64,000 nt of DNA from Marthasterias glacialis (lineage: Eukaryota; Echinodermata; Asteroidea; Forcipulatida; Asteriidae), in NCBI GenBank assembly GCA_911728455.2, contig OU452228.1, positions 8,668,129 to 8,732,128 of the forward strand, in the 5' to 3' direction. Each line of letters begins with the position of its first letter. Position 1 is the first letter of the stretch. The notes under the pieces are model-generated. The model made no database searches. It was given only the letters and a program-made list of their open reading frames with translations, and was not told the DNA's origin. Shown one piece after another: positions 45,140 to 57,659 of this stretch. The position numbers were made by a program, and so were the translations under genes.

Positions 45140-46237
45140 AGGTGATCTACCTCTACAAGCCTGGCTGATGGAGGTATTGAACAAGATTCATTAAGTGATC
45201 ATGCCCCCATTACAGGAGGAATGGTCCTGTACTAAAGGTGGAATAGCATTCACCAAAATAATACAAAAATCTACTCGATGATATATCGACATGTCATTTT
45301 AATCTCAATCAACTAATCAACTAATTAGTTCTTTACAAGAAAGTAGTTGTATAAATCATAATGGTACTCACCGGGTACTCTATAAACTTATTCATACCCA
45401 TCCCAGTACATGTATCAAAGTATAATTTCATTTTAAAGTCATTAGTAAAGCTATGCAAAAATTATAAATAAAATTGCAGCTTTACAATAATATTACATAA
45501 ACAACAATGAATGTGAAAAATAAACAAATTTTAACCCTATTGAGATCTCATTTCTGTATAGTCATCACCATGCACCCGGACATTGCTAATTTTGTTGTTT
45601 TATGGCCTGATATTTGCAGGAAAAGATTCAAGAAAATCAATAAGAAACAGAAATACATGGTTTGGTTTTAGAATGCATTCTTTGTTAACATGGGAAACAT
45701 TGGAAAACATCAATTTGGTCCCACAAGTTTTCTTTGACCCTCTTGTTTGAGCAAAAGTTGGTCAAATGTTGTGGCGTTTGTTTGCCCAAGACGCTTGCGG
45801 CCGCTTTGATCTCTAAAGGGTTAATAATTAAGTAATTTCAAGCAATAGCTGGTACTCTTTGGCAAAGTGTTTTGTTTTTACAAACTATTTCTTAAAACCA
45901 GTTTTCTCCCACACCAGAAGAGCTATCCCAAGGAAAGGCGAAAACCTCAGAAAAAGAGAAAAAAACTGAGGATAAAATTCCCTTACCGGCCCCATTGTTT
46001 TATGGCGACCAAGTTTTCAACTCTAAGGATAGCTCCTTCCTTTCGTGGAAGAATTTTAGCAAAAGAAACTAGTTTGTGTAAACTTTTAAGTTAATGATTG
46101 GCCAAAAAAACTCCAAAAAACAAATTTGCCAAGAGTTTTGGATATCACTGAAATTATGCTACATAATTAAGCTTTCCCTTCTACTTTGTTACTCTGAGTT
46201 CATAAAATTGCAGAGTTCATGAGATTGAAAATCATGT

Positions 46238-46345
46238 TTAAGAGCAATTTGCTGAAGGACACAAGTGGTGGGACTGAGATTCGAACACACATTCTGATGA
46301 CTGATCCACCAGAACTTGAATTCGATGCACTAGACCCCTTGGCTG
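46238..46345 (-). repeat. SINE family 1 remnant
   Basis: Complement of the aaggacacaagtg junction and head (gagattcgaacacac, gactgatccaccag). Confidence 0.65.
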
Positions 46346-46687
46346 AAATACAACATAAGTTAATAAAAGGTGGTCAAAATTAATTGAATCTTTACAAGGT
46401 GCAGTATCAACAACAATGGTACCAGGGACTCTATAAACTAATTACCGTATACACACTACACACTTGGAGAAATAAGAAGGTGGTCGAGCAGCTAATTAAT
46501 TAAAACTTTACCAGAAAGGAGCAGTATCAACAACAATGATACTTACCGGGGACTCTAAAAACTTACTCATATAATACACACTAGGTCTTTCTCTGCTGAA
46601 AGCTACTTAAAGTGAAAAAGCTGATGCAAATTACAAACCTGGATTAGTCTTAAGAATATTGATGGTGCACTTTGAAAATTAAATTAG

Positions 46688-46985
46688 TTATTTTAGTCGT
46701 TGTACTTTCTGCACTGGGACGTCGACGTTCTCTTCGGTAGCGCGGATATTGGGCTTGGGGACTGTTGGCCTAGGGCATGTTCTATCTGCTCCCTCCTCAC
46801 TGCAGAACTCTCTAATTTTGTCGTACAAATACCACTGTCGTTTCGCGTCCAGTCCGGGTGGTGTAGTCTCCTCTGGAAGTTCAGCAGGCGGTAGCGTGTC
46901 AGGTGTGCGAAGGAGGTTGTATTGCTTTTCTTCCTCGGATGGTCTCTTCGAAGCATATACAACCCCAGGCTCCTCAGATGAAAAC
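46688..46985 (-). CDS. Transposase-like gene exon 5 (stop)
   Basis: Acceptor tgaag at 46986. The correct frame reads FSSEEPGVVYAS and then GLDAKRQWYLYDKI and EFCSEEGADRTCPRP, ending TAA at 46688-46690. Two long reading frames on either strand here are wrong-frame shadows; phase 2 from exon 4 (HFR-FSS) selects this one. Confidence 0.85.
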
Positions 46986-49900
46986 CTTCAGAATTAAATA
47001 ACAAAAAAAATTGTTGGAGTGTTGTAAGTGTTTAAATTTTGTTATTACAAATTTAAACACTTGCCTGTGTGTGTGCCTGTGGGTCACATGCATGAGTGGG
47101 TAGCTACATTTGTAACACTTGGCATGGGGGTAGAAACTGGAGTCTTATCTGTATTTAGCTGGGCATTGGAATGTGATATAGTGGTAGTTGTGTCCATGAG
47201 ATTATAAAGTTAAGGTTCTCCTTTAGTGTTTATATTAGGGCAGTGAAGTTGGCCATCAGTTTTGAAGTAATGTTTCTCCTACAGTCTCTCAGTATTGGCC
47301 ATACTAATTTAATGCATTGTGATTGGGAAACTAATAGTGTTACTTTTATTTGTTTGTGTTTAAGACTGTTCTCACTGGAGTCCCATTCAGCATAACAGAT
47401 TGCATTTGCCGAGTACTTAAGACTGTACTCTTTATATAAATGGAGCAGGTGTTCCTTTTTGAGAAGATCTTAGTCCATTTTTATTGTTATCGCTTTATTC
47501 AGTGTGCCATTCACAGACAGAAATGGGTCAGCAGAGTATTAAGGAATAAAATAAGGGGGAAAAACCTACCGGAAATGCTGCAGACTCTTGATGCCGACGA
47601 GTGGCTTGAAGTACCCCCCAAGAAAGGTCTGCCAGTCATAAGATGGGACGAAGACTTCCTGCGACTCGCTGCCAACTAGTTGGGCCATGTTCAAACCGGT
47701 TGCTGTGCTGTGGATGGTCAAGCGCGCTATATCTTCGAGGGATGACACTGGGGTGCGACGGTATTTCTGCTTAAGAAGGCCAAAACACCAATCCGGACTA
47801 AATTTGGTGTGACCAGCCACCATGAAGTTGAGTGAAATGTCCTTGTGAAGTCCATGTAGAGTCCTCCAGATGAGATAAAAAAGCATGTACCTATTTTTAT
47901 TCTGTCCTGAGCAGTTGTCGCAGTGCAGACTGAGATGCTGTTCGCCAAGTCCATGATGTTTGAAGAAGTGATGCAAGTAGCTGATTACGGCGTTGCTCCC
48001 TTTCGTTGACGTCATCCCTTCATCGATGAGGTAGTTGACCTGTTGAGGAATTCCCTCGCAGCAGACTCCGAAGATGCCGCATTTTCTTGGTGTCATGAAG
48101 TACATGGGCCCGGGCTGGAGAGGATTTGATGGATAGTGAACCTGTTGGGCAAAATCAAAAGAATAGTGCATAGTGCACTTCCTAGAGCACGGCGGGTTAT
48201 TTTGACCTAATTGCATGTTTCCATCTGCGATGACGACTTTGGCGTCAGCAACCTGCTTCTTGTATGATGTGCGCTCTTCTTTGACGTGTTGAAGGTGGGC
48301 CTCCTGCCTCTGCAATGTAGCGGTCTTCCTTTCTTCTTCGCAGTTGATAGTCCTGTTGATGAGGTTGTTGTTCTTCTGGCATTCCCAGCAGAGGTCGGTC
48401 ATTGGTCGACAACATACGATCTGTGGACATAGTTGTTTCCAAAGCTTCCTGAAGGTGGTGAGTGCTGCTACTCTGAAGCCTAAACAGTAAGAAACAAACC
48501 ATCGTCTTAGCAGATACTCCATGGAATATTAAAATAACAACAACGATTCAAAATAGAGATGTGCTTCAAAACCCAGTCTTCTCCATTAACAAAGGCAAGT
48601 CAAATAAATTTTTTAAAAGAATACTCTTCTCTTCACAAAAGTATGAAATCAACAATTATTTGCTTGAATTCGTGTTTTTCAAAACAGAATGACAAAATTC
48701 ATCGTGCAGAACTTCAACTACAAATATTCTGAAATGAAGTTGTTGTTTTTTTTCAAATTTGTTGGCTGTTCACATTACTACCCCTCCCCCCCCCCCCCCG
48801 AACATGGGTAAAATCACTCCGAATCTACCAGAACGAAACCCATAAATAATTTTTTTTTAAATATCTCTGCTGAAGCTTGATTTTGTAATCTTGTCAATGT
48901 TTTTGCACCTTTGGGTTATTGCAGGCAATTTATTTAGTTGCGCCCCATTATTGTTTTTCCTAAAAATAACCCTGGCATTTAAATGGATTTATTAAATTTT
49001 ATTTAAATCTTTCCCCGAAGCCTGACAGTATGACGACTATTAGTGAACACACTTATTATTCGTTTATATAAATTGTTTTGCCTACCCGTTGTTTCCATAG
49101 CTGGCTTGTAGTAGTCCCTCCAGATGCTGGACTTCGAGTTGGTTGATGGCAGAAGACGAAGATCAGATCTCTTGAAGCCAGAAACACGACCAGGAAGACG
49201 AAGTGCATGTTCCTCAGCAAAATTGTCGATGAATTGAAAAACTCGTGATGTATCCTCGTAGCTTAAAACTCTCCTACTCTCTACTCGACCACCAGACTTC
49301 TTACGCCTTGGAGTAAGCCCTTGCTCTCGGTACCATTGTTGCACTGCACTTACCTTATTCTTGCTTATGCTAAAAAAAAGTGTATAATAAGACAATTCTT
49401 AGGTTTTTTGTAGTTGCTTTTTTTCATCAATTCCAAAATACTTCACAAAAGTGTCACCTCATATTAGTAGAGCAAATTCTTTCTTGGAAAATATCACAAC
49501 ATTATATACTCACGCATGAAGGAAACGGAAGGTCTTTGAGCAAACCCTCTTACTTCTGACGGTGTGGAGACTTCGGGTCCTCGTGCGCTCTTTAACATGC
49601 TTGTACTCGTAGGATACTGTTTCACTCATGTTCATTGAAGTATGGAAGATCCCCAGCAGTATCAGATCTTTTTCTCCTGAACAAACATGAGCCAATAAGC
49701 TATTCAATATGTAGCTTTATGATACTTTAAAGAAGTTACATGATGAAGATTATAGAAGAAAAAAAAAGAAGCAAACTATTTTAATAATTAAATAGACACT
49801 GGACTTAAGTAAACTGATTTAGGATAGGCCTACTCATATTCGTAAATTGCTTACAAACTATCATCTACGAGTACAAGGTTGTTTTGTTATCGTCTCTGTC

Positions 49901-51101
49901 ACCTCTAGTGCTTGTGGCGGCATTAAGCACGCTCCTCTAGTTTGTATGTATTAGTTGAAAATAGCGTTGTAAACCCATAAATCTAAGTAGTATAGAATAA
50001 TCATTTAAAAGTTTGACCAAGATAAGCTTTTTATTTTATTGGCCCAATGACCAGGGCCCAATTTCATGGCTCTGCGTACAGTAAGCAAAGAATCGGCGCT
50101 TGCGGAAGCAGAGAATTCTGTGCTGACGTCAAGCATATTTCACGGGTTAACGGGAAATTTTGGCTTGTGTGCGTGCGTACTCCACATTACTAATACTAGC
50201 CTAGGCATTCTACGCTTACACAGCTAGCGCTTGCCTGTAAACAGAGAATCGTGATCGTAAGCGCAGAATTCGGCTGTAAGCTGAGCCATGAAATTGGGCC
50301 CTGGGCACTAATGTTAAGCACATTGATACATTATTGTAAAATGTGCCATATTAAACTAGTAGTACTTATAAATTATTATTTTTAAATTTTTTATTATTAT
50401 TGTCCATAACATAAGTAAGAATAGACCAACACTGAGATTGAGAATAGTTCTGACGAGTCATTATTATTAACACTGTTTTCCCTTCCCAGTGTAGTAGTCT
50501 ACTATCCCCTAAACAGTAACATGGATTTCCTGAACTAGAACTCAAGTTTCTACAATTCAACCATGTCCACCCCATCCACCCCATCCAAGATTTTATTAAC
50601 TTTGCTTGGTTTTACTGTACCTTCTGTCAATCCCTGAATGTCTAAGCGAATGTTGAATACTTCCTCGTCGGTGAATTGCTGGATACACGGTCTTCCTTCA
50701 AAAGTAGAACAGTCACAGCTGAAGTCCTGGGCTCTCTGTTGCTCCACAGCGGGATCCTCGGCGACTGCTTCCCCCAGTAGGTGCTGCACACGTTGAAGCT
50801 CGTCTGCAATGGGTGGGTCGTCGTCGTCGTCCCCATCAACATCATCATCCGCGTCTTGGTCTGAAAAAAAATCGACACTCGCTTCCAAAGCTCTGGGTAA
50901 TCCTAGAAAACCCGGAGCTTCGGCTTCCTCTTCCTCACTCTCAGCACTGTCATCGTCGGAATTTTCACCGCCATCACCTACGAAATAATCCTCCACTAGC
51001 TGTGCAAGGGCAGCTTCATCCGAACGAGAGAGGCCAACGATGTTGGCATCACGAATGGAGTTCAGCGCTCTCTCCATGTCTTTACTTCGCCCGTCAGCCA
51101 T
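46688..51101 (-). CDS. Transposase-like uncharacterised protein gene (5 exons, about 711 aa; DUF7869-type family)
   Basis: Exons in transcript order: 51101-50621, 49676-49514, 49369-49086, 48479-47570 and 46985-46688; phases 1, 2, 1, 2 all fit and there is no internal stop. Residues 1-110 are acidic with long D/E runs. Residues about 130-160 have a Cys motif (CDCSTFEGRPC) and FTDEEVFNIRL; 200-214 KTFRFLHA; 280-300 a basic LPGRVSGFKR region; 310-345 FRKLWKQLCPQIV and CWECQ; 355-395 a probable coiled coil; 414-505 HYSFDFAQQVHYP, CGIFGVCC and CDNCSGQNKNR; 530-545 GHTKFSPDWCFG; near the end RQWYLYDKIREFC. I recognise this as a family repeated in many marine invertebrate and fish genomes, thought to be transposon-derived, with an RNase H-like catalytic core; Asp418, Asp497 and Asp539 are candidate acidic residues. 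The family label is from memory. Whether it is an active element or a domesticated gene is open. Confidence 0.88.
47570..48479 (-). CDS. Transposase-like gene exon 4: catalytic-like core
   Basis: Acceptor tttag at 48480, donor gtaggt at 47569. Encodes the zinc-ligand-like CWECQ, a coiled coil, HYSFDFAQQVHYP, CDNCSGQNKNR and FSPDWCFGLLKQ. The most conserved part of the family. Confidence 0.94.
49086..49369 (-). CDS. Transposase-like gene exon 3
   Basis: Acceptor tttag at 49370 after a T run, donor gtaggc at 49085. Encodes SAVQQWYREQGLTPR, a serine/arginine-rich stretch and EEHALRLPGRVSGFKR, likely nucleic-acid binding. Confidence 0.9.
49514..49676 (-). CDS. Transposase-like gene exon 2
   Basis: Acceptor ttcag at 49677, donor gtgagt at 49513. 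Encodes EKDLILLGIFHTS and VCSKTFRFLHA, a conserved block before the basic region. Confidence 0.87.
50052..50303. repeat. Palindromic-ended element, divergent subfamily
   Basis: Starts cagggcccaatttcatggctc and ends gagccatgaaattgggccctg, a near-perfect 21-base terminal inverted repeat. The interior (gcgcttgcggaagcagagaattc) differs from the main subfamily and recurs at about 28520-28640 and 42820-42900. Lies between exons 1 and 2 of the transposase-like gene. Confidence 0.75.
50621..51101 (-). CDS. Transposase-like gene exon 1
   Basis: ATG at 51101 (agcATGG). Encodes an acidic N-terminus (SEEEEAEA and DDDVDGDDDDD runs) and then CDCSTFEGRPC. The frame is open to 50550, but the donor GAAG|gtacag at 50620 gives LTEG-EKDLILLG, which fits the family better than read-through. 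Confidence 0.85.
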
Positions 51102-51289
51102 GCTTAGTTTAGTGAAACTTTGAACTCAAAATTAGAACAGTTAAACTCTTTAATAAACTACAAATTCACAACAGGTAAGAAAGGTAACAACAATTTAAAA
51201 ATGCAAACGTGAAAATTTTTCCTTTTGCTCACTAAGTATCGACTGACAAGCGTTGCAAATTCACGAAATCACTCAGCTAATTCACACGA

Positions 51290-51420
51290 GGTCGGTATAG
51301 GCTACACGTGAGATCGCGGGGAGCGGCCCGGAGGCCGGCTACAATCCTTCCAAAAGCGGCCGAAAGTTTTGGGACGTCATCGGGTAAACATCGAAACTGC
51401 GCACGCTCGTCGAATGGTTT
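51290..51420 (-). promoter_or_regulatory. CpG-rich upstream region of the transposase-like gene
   Basis: About 190-320 bases before the ATG the sequence turns CpG-rich (gatcgcgg, gcggcccgg, gcggccg, gacgtcatcgg) against an AT-rich background. This is the most promoter-like stretch near the gene; no TATA seen. The GACGTCAT is a CRE-like palindrome core. Confidence 0.35.
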
Positions 51421-52605
51421 TACACCTCTCATCCAATCAGTGATCTCCATTTTTGATAGCTGGAAAGCCCGCCTAATTTAAATAACCAATTTTCAGCCGC
51501 AAATTACAACTTTTTTCGGCCTCCTGACTATAGTATCATACAAAAAAAAGGACAGTTCAGGTCATGACCTTTCGATTGGTACCAAACTCAGCCGTTCAAC
51601 GTAAACGGAAGTGATCTTACTTTGCAGTAGAAAAAGCACATTATTTTCACGATTTTGAAGGTAGCTGAGATCGTCTGGAGGGAAAATTACTGCGGAGAAA
51701 CATGCTCATGAAAACTGCTTTTTTATGGATTTATTCATCTTTTCAAATAAAGGTAAGACCACGACAAGAAAGATCAAGATTTGATTTATCTAATACCACA
51801 AAAATTGCGGAATCGGTTTTTGTAGTGTTTTCTCATGTTTTGAGATGTCAATATATTTTGTATGGCTCATTACACAGAACGTCATTTTTTAGACATTCCT
51901 CATTTCGATAGAGCAGGTCACATTTGTCATTTTGTCAATGTATGTCATTCACTTAAAACTAAGTGTTGAATTCACACTTTAAAGTTTGATTTTAACATGA
52001 AAAAGTTAAAATTGTCAAAGTGAAATCTAACATAGTGTAATGTTATAACTCCTTTTTAATAAGCTAAATTTAACTTGACAAAGAGTAGTCACTCAGAGCT
52101 CTCTTTAAAGTGTTGAATTTAACACTTTGTTTTGAGATTGAATTGTGTTTAAAGTCAATCACAAAAATCGAAACGGTTCAGGCGTTGTGGCAATAACAAC
52201 AAACGGCGATACTTTGACAGCATCATGTCACGGTAAATTTACCGCTGCACCCAACCGTCAAAACTGCCAGATTTGACAATCTGTGCTGGCAGGTGATTCA
52301 AGATCCCGCCGTATTCCAAAACGGATTTGACATTTTATCTTTAAGTGATTCACCGGGCTGCTACATTTGCGTGTTATTTGTCATTGCCTCTAAAAGCATT
52401 CTTCACCCGCTGTTGGCAGAAACGTATATGCATAGTCCCTCCTGTTTGACTAGTAGGCTTGGAGTGTATGGCTATCCGTACACCGATATAGGTTTTTTTT
52501 TAACAACGCCCATACATCCCGAACATGAGGCGGTTGCATGCCCCTCTTTAAAGTCACTCGGAAAACAACTTTCGTTGCGATATTATACCTCTGAGAACTA
52601 TAGTT

Positions 52606-52737
52606 CTCAAAACCCTACATGAAAATTTTTGTTCCCCACCCAAAACTGTACAAAACTGTTGAACTTGCTTATAAGCAAGTTCAACAGTTTTGTACAGTTT
52701 TGGGTGGGGAACAAAAATTTTCATGTAGGGTTTTGAG
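52606..52737. repeat. Perfect 132-bp palindrome, no spacer
   Basis: Two 66-base arms are exact reverse complements around the centre at 52671/52672 (gcttataagc). The arms include ttccccacccaaaactgta and its complement. Mismatch begins at 52605/52738. Confidence 0.95.
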
Positions 52738-55180
52738 GCACTGCATGGTGAGATATCAATGTATATTTGGGTTGCGGTAACACCATGTGATTATATCTAC
52801 TTTGCTATATACAGTAGATTGTTTTAGAATGTTCATGTTAACAGCCCGAAATCCTGCATTTTTTGTGTAAACACTCATTTTGGGTCATGTTTTAGTTCAA
52901 GAAAACAAACAGTATTTGCTAATATTGTCTTTAATATTTATCCGTTGACGATCAAAGATGGCAAGAAATATTAAAAATCCACCATATAACAATGATACAT
53001 CATGATGCAGTAATTTAAAAAAAAATAATAACAGCAGGAGAGGCAAGGCCTGAATTTTGGGTCATTTTTAGTCAAAAACAGGATTTTGCTAATATTTTCC
53101 TCATTCATTCGCTGGCAACCAAATTCTGCAAATATTATGTTTTAAATAGTATAGCAAAGAAGAATGTGGCATCATTTAGGAAGCTAAATATTTCATTGGC
53201 TTCATTGCATTGCAGGATAGTATGGGCCTTTAGGGTAGAGTGTATAAGGAGTGATCTTGAATATAAATGCCATAAATACAAAAAGAAATCACATTGTAGT
53301 CATTTTATTTTACTTTTTTTAACTTGGTTGCATGCCCAGGAGGATTTTTAAAGCACGGAGCTCATTTTTGTTTTAAACACTCTGGATACCAAATTTTGAA
53401 GCGCTTTGAATTGCACCCAACCTTCTCATTTAGCTGCTACGTAGTTAAATCAACACAAGATAATGGTACTAGATCGGTTCTTGGAAGAGAGAACATATTC
53501 CCATTCGTTAGTTTTCAGTTGTACAGACTTTTCCTTTTGCAACGTCACGGCCGCGAGTTTTGCCAACCTTGGTTGTATGTAATGGTTGACGAAAGTGCGG
53601 GAGGCCTTCACTGCAACTTTAGTATATAATTTAGTACAATAATGTTTTCAAATTACCATTATCACCAGGTGCATCAATGTGCTACCCAAACTAAGAAGTA
53701 CATAAAAATTATATTCTTCATATAAAAAAAATGTTTTAAGCGTTTCCAAAAAAGGACCAAATTACCGATATAAGCAAGCAATTACATTAGCGACACTCAA
53801 TTATAAGTGATTATGGTCAAACACATTTACCTTTCAGTCATTCTCTGTTGAAAAATGTGGAGATGAATGAGTGTTTATTCAGCAAAAAGCCATCAACGTG
53901 GATAGCAATAGCGGACTTCTAATTGCCGGGCATGTCTAACTCGAAAAACTGTCCTGTCTTCGATAGACTTGTCGTGTGTAAATATACCCACAATCAACCT
54001 AGACCCGTGTTTATATGAAATTGTATTTTTTCCCCCCCAAAACGACGGAAGTGAATTGTCAACCGCGGCAAATATTGACGATTTTTAATCAAAATCGTCC
54101 GAGATGTTTAAGCTAAAAAGATGCGACCTTCAAACGTTTTTAAAAAGGGTTTCCTGTGTTTGGAGAGCCAACCATAAAGAACACGTCTTGAAAAAGAGAC
54201 GTAATGTTGAGGCAGCGGTTTTAAAGGAGCATCCGTACGTGACATGACTGAAAATAGATAAATTACAATGGGATAAATAACGGTACCATCCGGCAGCTTT
54301 TCATTAAAGGTTTAGCCGTTGTAACAAAAAAATAATAATTTAATTTGAGTTGTGGTGGTTCCGAATTCAAAAGAATCGGCGTTGTGTTGTAACATACTCT
54401 AAACAGGAGTGTTCGGTGTTTTCACTAAAAACTTGACCACCAAACGAGATGATTTGTTTTTTTCACAAGATGGCTTGTTTATTGTAAGCTGGAGGATGTA
54501 TAAATGATTTTATTCCTTCGAGAACTGATAATGTACCAACGCTCTAAAGAAACAAAAAGTGAAATCAATTTTAATTAAGTGAGGTGTTTTCAATATTTGT
54601 TCTCATCAAATTCCTCCGAATTGGGCGATGCGTCTTCAGTTCAGCAATCACGCATTCTGATTAAAGTTGTTGTTCGACCGAATAGATTGTGGGTTTGTTT
54701 ACCTTAACTTAATATTACCCTTTTGCCCTGTGCACAGTCATCACGACACTCTCATACAGGACAATCTGCTTAACGAATTTATTTCGCTAAGCAAGAATGA
54801 GCGAGAAACCAGTCGTGAGTAAATCGTATCTCGCTACAGTTTGACTGGTACTCTGTTTTTTGGATAAGACATACTTTTACAAGCTGAGCAAGTTCCCGTG
54901 ATTTGTCAGCTTCATTAAATCGCATCCATGTTGTAACGGGAAATAATACCAGCACAATTACACTTGGGATTTACAGCCGGGAAATGAAAATATTAGCATT
55001 GTCCTTGTGCCAATATGAACAATCTGTCGACTAATAGTGAAGATTGGGAGGGCAAGTCTTGCTGGCCGTTATTATGTCCAAAATAAATTAGTACGAAATA
55101 AAATGGCAAAGTGGGTATATATACTTTAATGAGTGAACTCGCGGTGTGTTGGCGTAGGGATAGGTCAGTGCCCCCGACAA

Positions 55181-55356
55181 TAGATCATTATCAGGCTGCA
55201 ACCATCTTGGTCATGTTCCCTGTATCCAATAACAGTAATATATGCTGATATTCATTGTACATAAAGGAACCAGACTATTTGCCCTTCCAGCCTCGGTTCG
55301 GTTACATTGGTTTGAATGGGAGAAAATCAAGATGGCTGCACCATGATAAAGGTCTA
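55181..55356. mobile_element. Mariner-type MITE copy, 176 bp
   Basis: Inverted orientation to the 36052 copy: tagatcattatcaggctgc at left and gcaccatgataaaggtcta at right, with cctcggttcggttacattgg inside. Confidence 0.78.
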
Positions 55357-56985
55357 TAAGTTGTTATTTATAACATTGGTAAAATTGAAAATATAACTAT
55401 TCACAGATTGCACACATAACTTTGTGCAAAGATGGTCATGGTGGAAAACATCCCGTGAAACATTTTTGCTTGTTCATGCTATGTAGTGTCTGAGAAATGA
55501 GTAAAAACAATTAGTTTAAACATAGTTTTCGTCGCGTATAATGTGCTCGTGACTCCGGTGACCGATTTGGCTTAAGCTTTCACAGGTTTGTTATTTTATG
55601 CTGGCCTATGTTGGGTCACATAAAGTGTGTAAGAAACTGGTCTTCACTCTCATAACGACCTAGTTGTGGAACACTGACTAGGAAATCAGTTAAACATACG
55701 ACAATTAAAAACAAATTACAACGGATTTAGTCCGATACCAACCAGAAAAAGTAATTGGATTTGACTCCAATTTGAGTTATTTATGACACTTGTTTGTTAC
55801 TCAAATCTAACTGGTGTCTAGTCAACTCTGACTAATGCTTTTTGTAGAGCGTTTGACACTTGACCGAAGTCGGCCGCGTGCTTCGAAATAAAATGTAAGA
55901 TTACCGATGCTCACTACGCATGAAGGCAATGGCGAAACTATAGGGTCTAATATGCAGGGGGTGGGGGGCACAAGGGGTGTGTGCCAATTTGAGTTTTCAG
56001 GCTCTCGTCTGTGAAGTCTGAAGACTTTATACAATTAACCCAATTTGTCTGAAGTCTTGGCAGTGAGTGCAGGTAACTCCTTTGATCTTGCTGTCCTATG
56101 GTGCACTTACGCAGTACAAAGTTCAATGTGACATTAATAATGATAACTGAGAACTCTTGCAGGGTAATTTTCTTTAAGCAGCAACTCGCACTTGACGCTC
56201 ATCCCTCGCGGCATCAGATCGTTTCTGTCTAGCCGGATAGAGTACAGCAACCCTAAAAAATATATATATATATATAACAATCATATAAAAAAATATATTT
56301 ATATATATATACAAAAAAACTACGAAACATCAGGGATAAAGAATACATAACGTGTGTATTTTTTTTTACCCTTCCACTGATGTGTGATAAGTAATGTATA
56401 CTCTGTTTATTTGGGGGTAAATTTTTGAGCACCGGGATTTTTCTTTGCTCTGTCTTTACTTTGATGTGCAAAACCTCAGCCATGAGCTAGGGCTGAGAAT
56501 TGGTACTAAATCCTAAACCGAGGCTGGATCCCTGGTTCACTCTGACTTACAATGTACCTCCATTGAGCCGAAATACAATGAATAAACAATGACAGAAGCC
56601 TCTTGATGTCTCGTAGTCCTCTTCTTAGAACAAAAAGACAAAGGTCTGGAATCAGAGATTCCACAATACCCCAGCATAACAGGCCAAAATCTGCAAAATA
56701 TTCATAATAATAATAATAATAATAACAATAATAATAAACAAAACTTATATAGGGTAAAATACGGGCTGTTATAATTTTCCGAAAAATAAAATTAGCTGTT
56801 GCAAACCGCTTACCAAACACAAGAAGCTGTTGTGTACATGCGAAAAATGGTTAATGGCCCCACGTTTCAACCTATAGTACAGTCTTTCTCAAAAGCTAAA
56901 ATCAGTGTTATAATTTTCATAACAAGTTCTTAAAATAAACCACCCTACAGAGGTTTCGTATGTTTACGTCTTTGAAGTTCCTTTC

Positions 56986-56988
56986 ATT

Positions 56989-57039
<51 letters not shown>

Positions 57040-57040
57040 C
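56986..57040. repeat. (ATTT)n microsatellite
   Basis: About 13 perfect ATTT units. Other simple runs in the window: TA at 7338-7361, (ATT) at 13529-13551, T at 28663-28687 and 37340-37365, G at 39926-39944, C at 40959-40977, (AAT) at 56705-56738, (TTTG) at 58001-58028. Confidence 0.9.
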
Positions 57041-57659
57041 TGTTTTATTTGGGAACACTTGATTACCTTCAGTAATGCCCATTATAATTTGTTGTATTCT
57101 TGCTTCATTTGGGTGGGGGAAGATTAACGAAATGTAATACATGTTCCATCCAATTTCAAATATTGTGTATATTTTATAGAAGCAAGAACTACGCATGATT
57201 GGGGTGCGGGTCTAGTCAGTCGTTGTGGAGTACTGAGCAAGATGCGAACAAATAGTACCCCATAGTTCATTGGGAATGTTTTTCTTTTGGATGAAACCCT
57301 GAAAAGGAATGCCAAAACACTTCGCAATATATCTTGGTAAAGTACCTCGCAAAAAATATATATATATCGATGAGAAATTGATAAGGATGACCTCATAATC
57401 ATAAATCAACCCGCTGAGTGATTGCAACAGCAGTTCACTTCCCACGTGATTCACATGCGTGTGCTCATAAGGAACCAGACCAATATCTGCCAAAGCCGTG
57501 TTCGAATGGCTATGGCTAACTGTTGGCTGCAGCACCAACGTTGAAGAATAGGACTTTCAGCAATGCGGCCTTAGCCACTGACAAAGCCCGGACACAACCT
57601 AACTTTATCATACTGTAAAAAACATGATGCATCTGCCTTAATAAAACATCTCTGTGGAG

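Larger units (their letters stand above)
38907..46687. other. Intergenic region, no gene supported
   Basis: After the repeat-rich 3' UTR of the ankyrin gene there is no convincing coding region up to the transposase-like gene. Holds a G run at 39926-39944, the GC-rich inverted-repeat element at 40269-41010, the tandem array at 41955-42560, an inverted-repeat region at about 43020-43180, a palindromic element at 44957-45139 and a SINE remnant at 46238-46345. Confidence 0.65.

Noticed and set aside
46693..47004. 103-codon minus-strand frame at the end of the transposase-like gene
   Set aside because: It is one frame off; splice phase from exon 4 selects the frame ending at 46688, which has the family motif RQWYLYDKI.
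51559..51570. AGGTCATGACCT as a nuclear-receptor response element
   Set aside because: A single 12-base palindrome with no gene start on that side that I can support; chance is not excluded.
52293..52622. 109-codon plus-strand frame next to the palindrome
   Set aside because: No domain, no splice context, and it ends inside the palindrome arm; likely chance.
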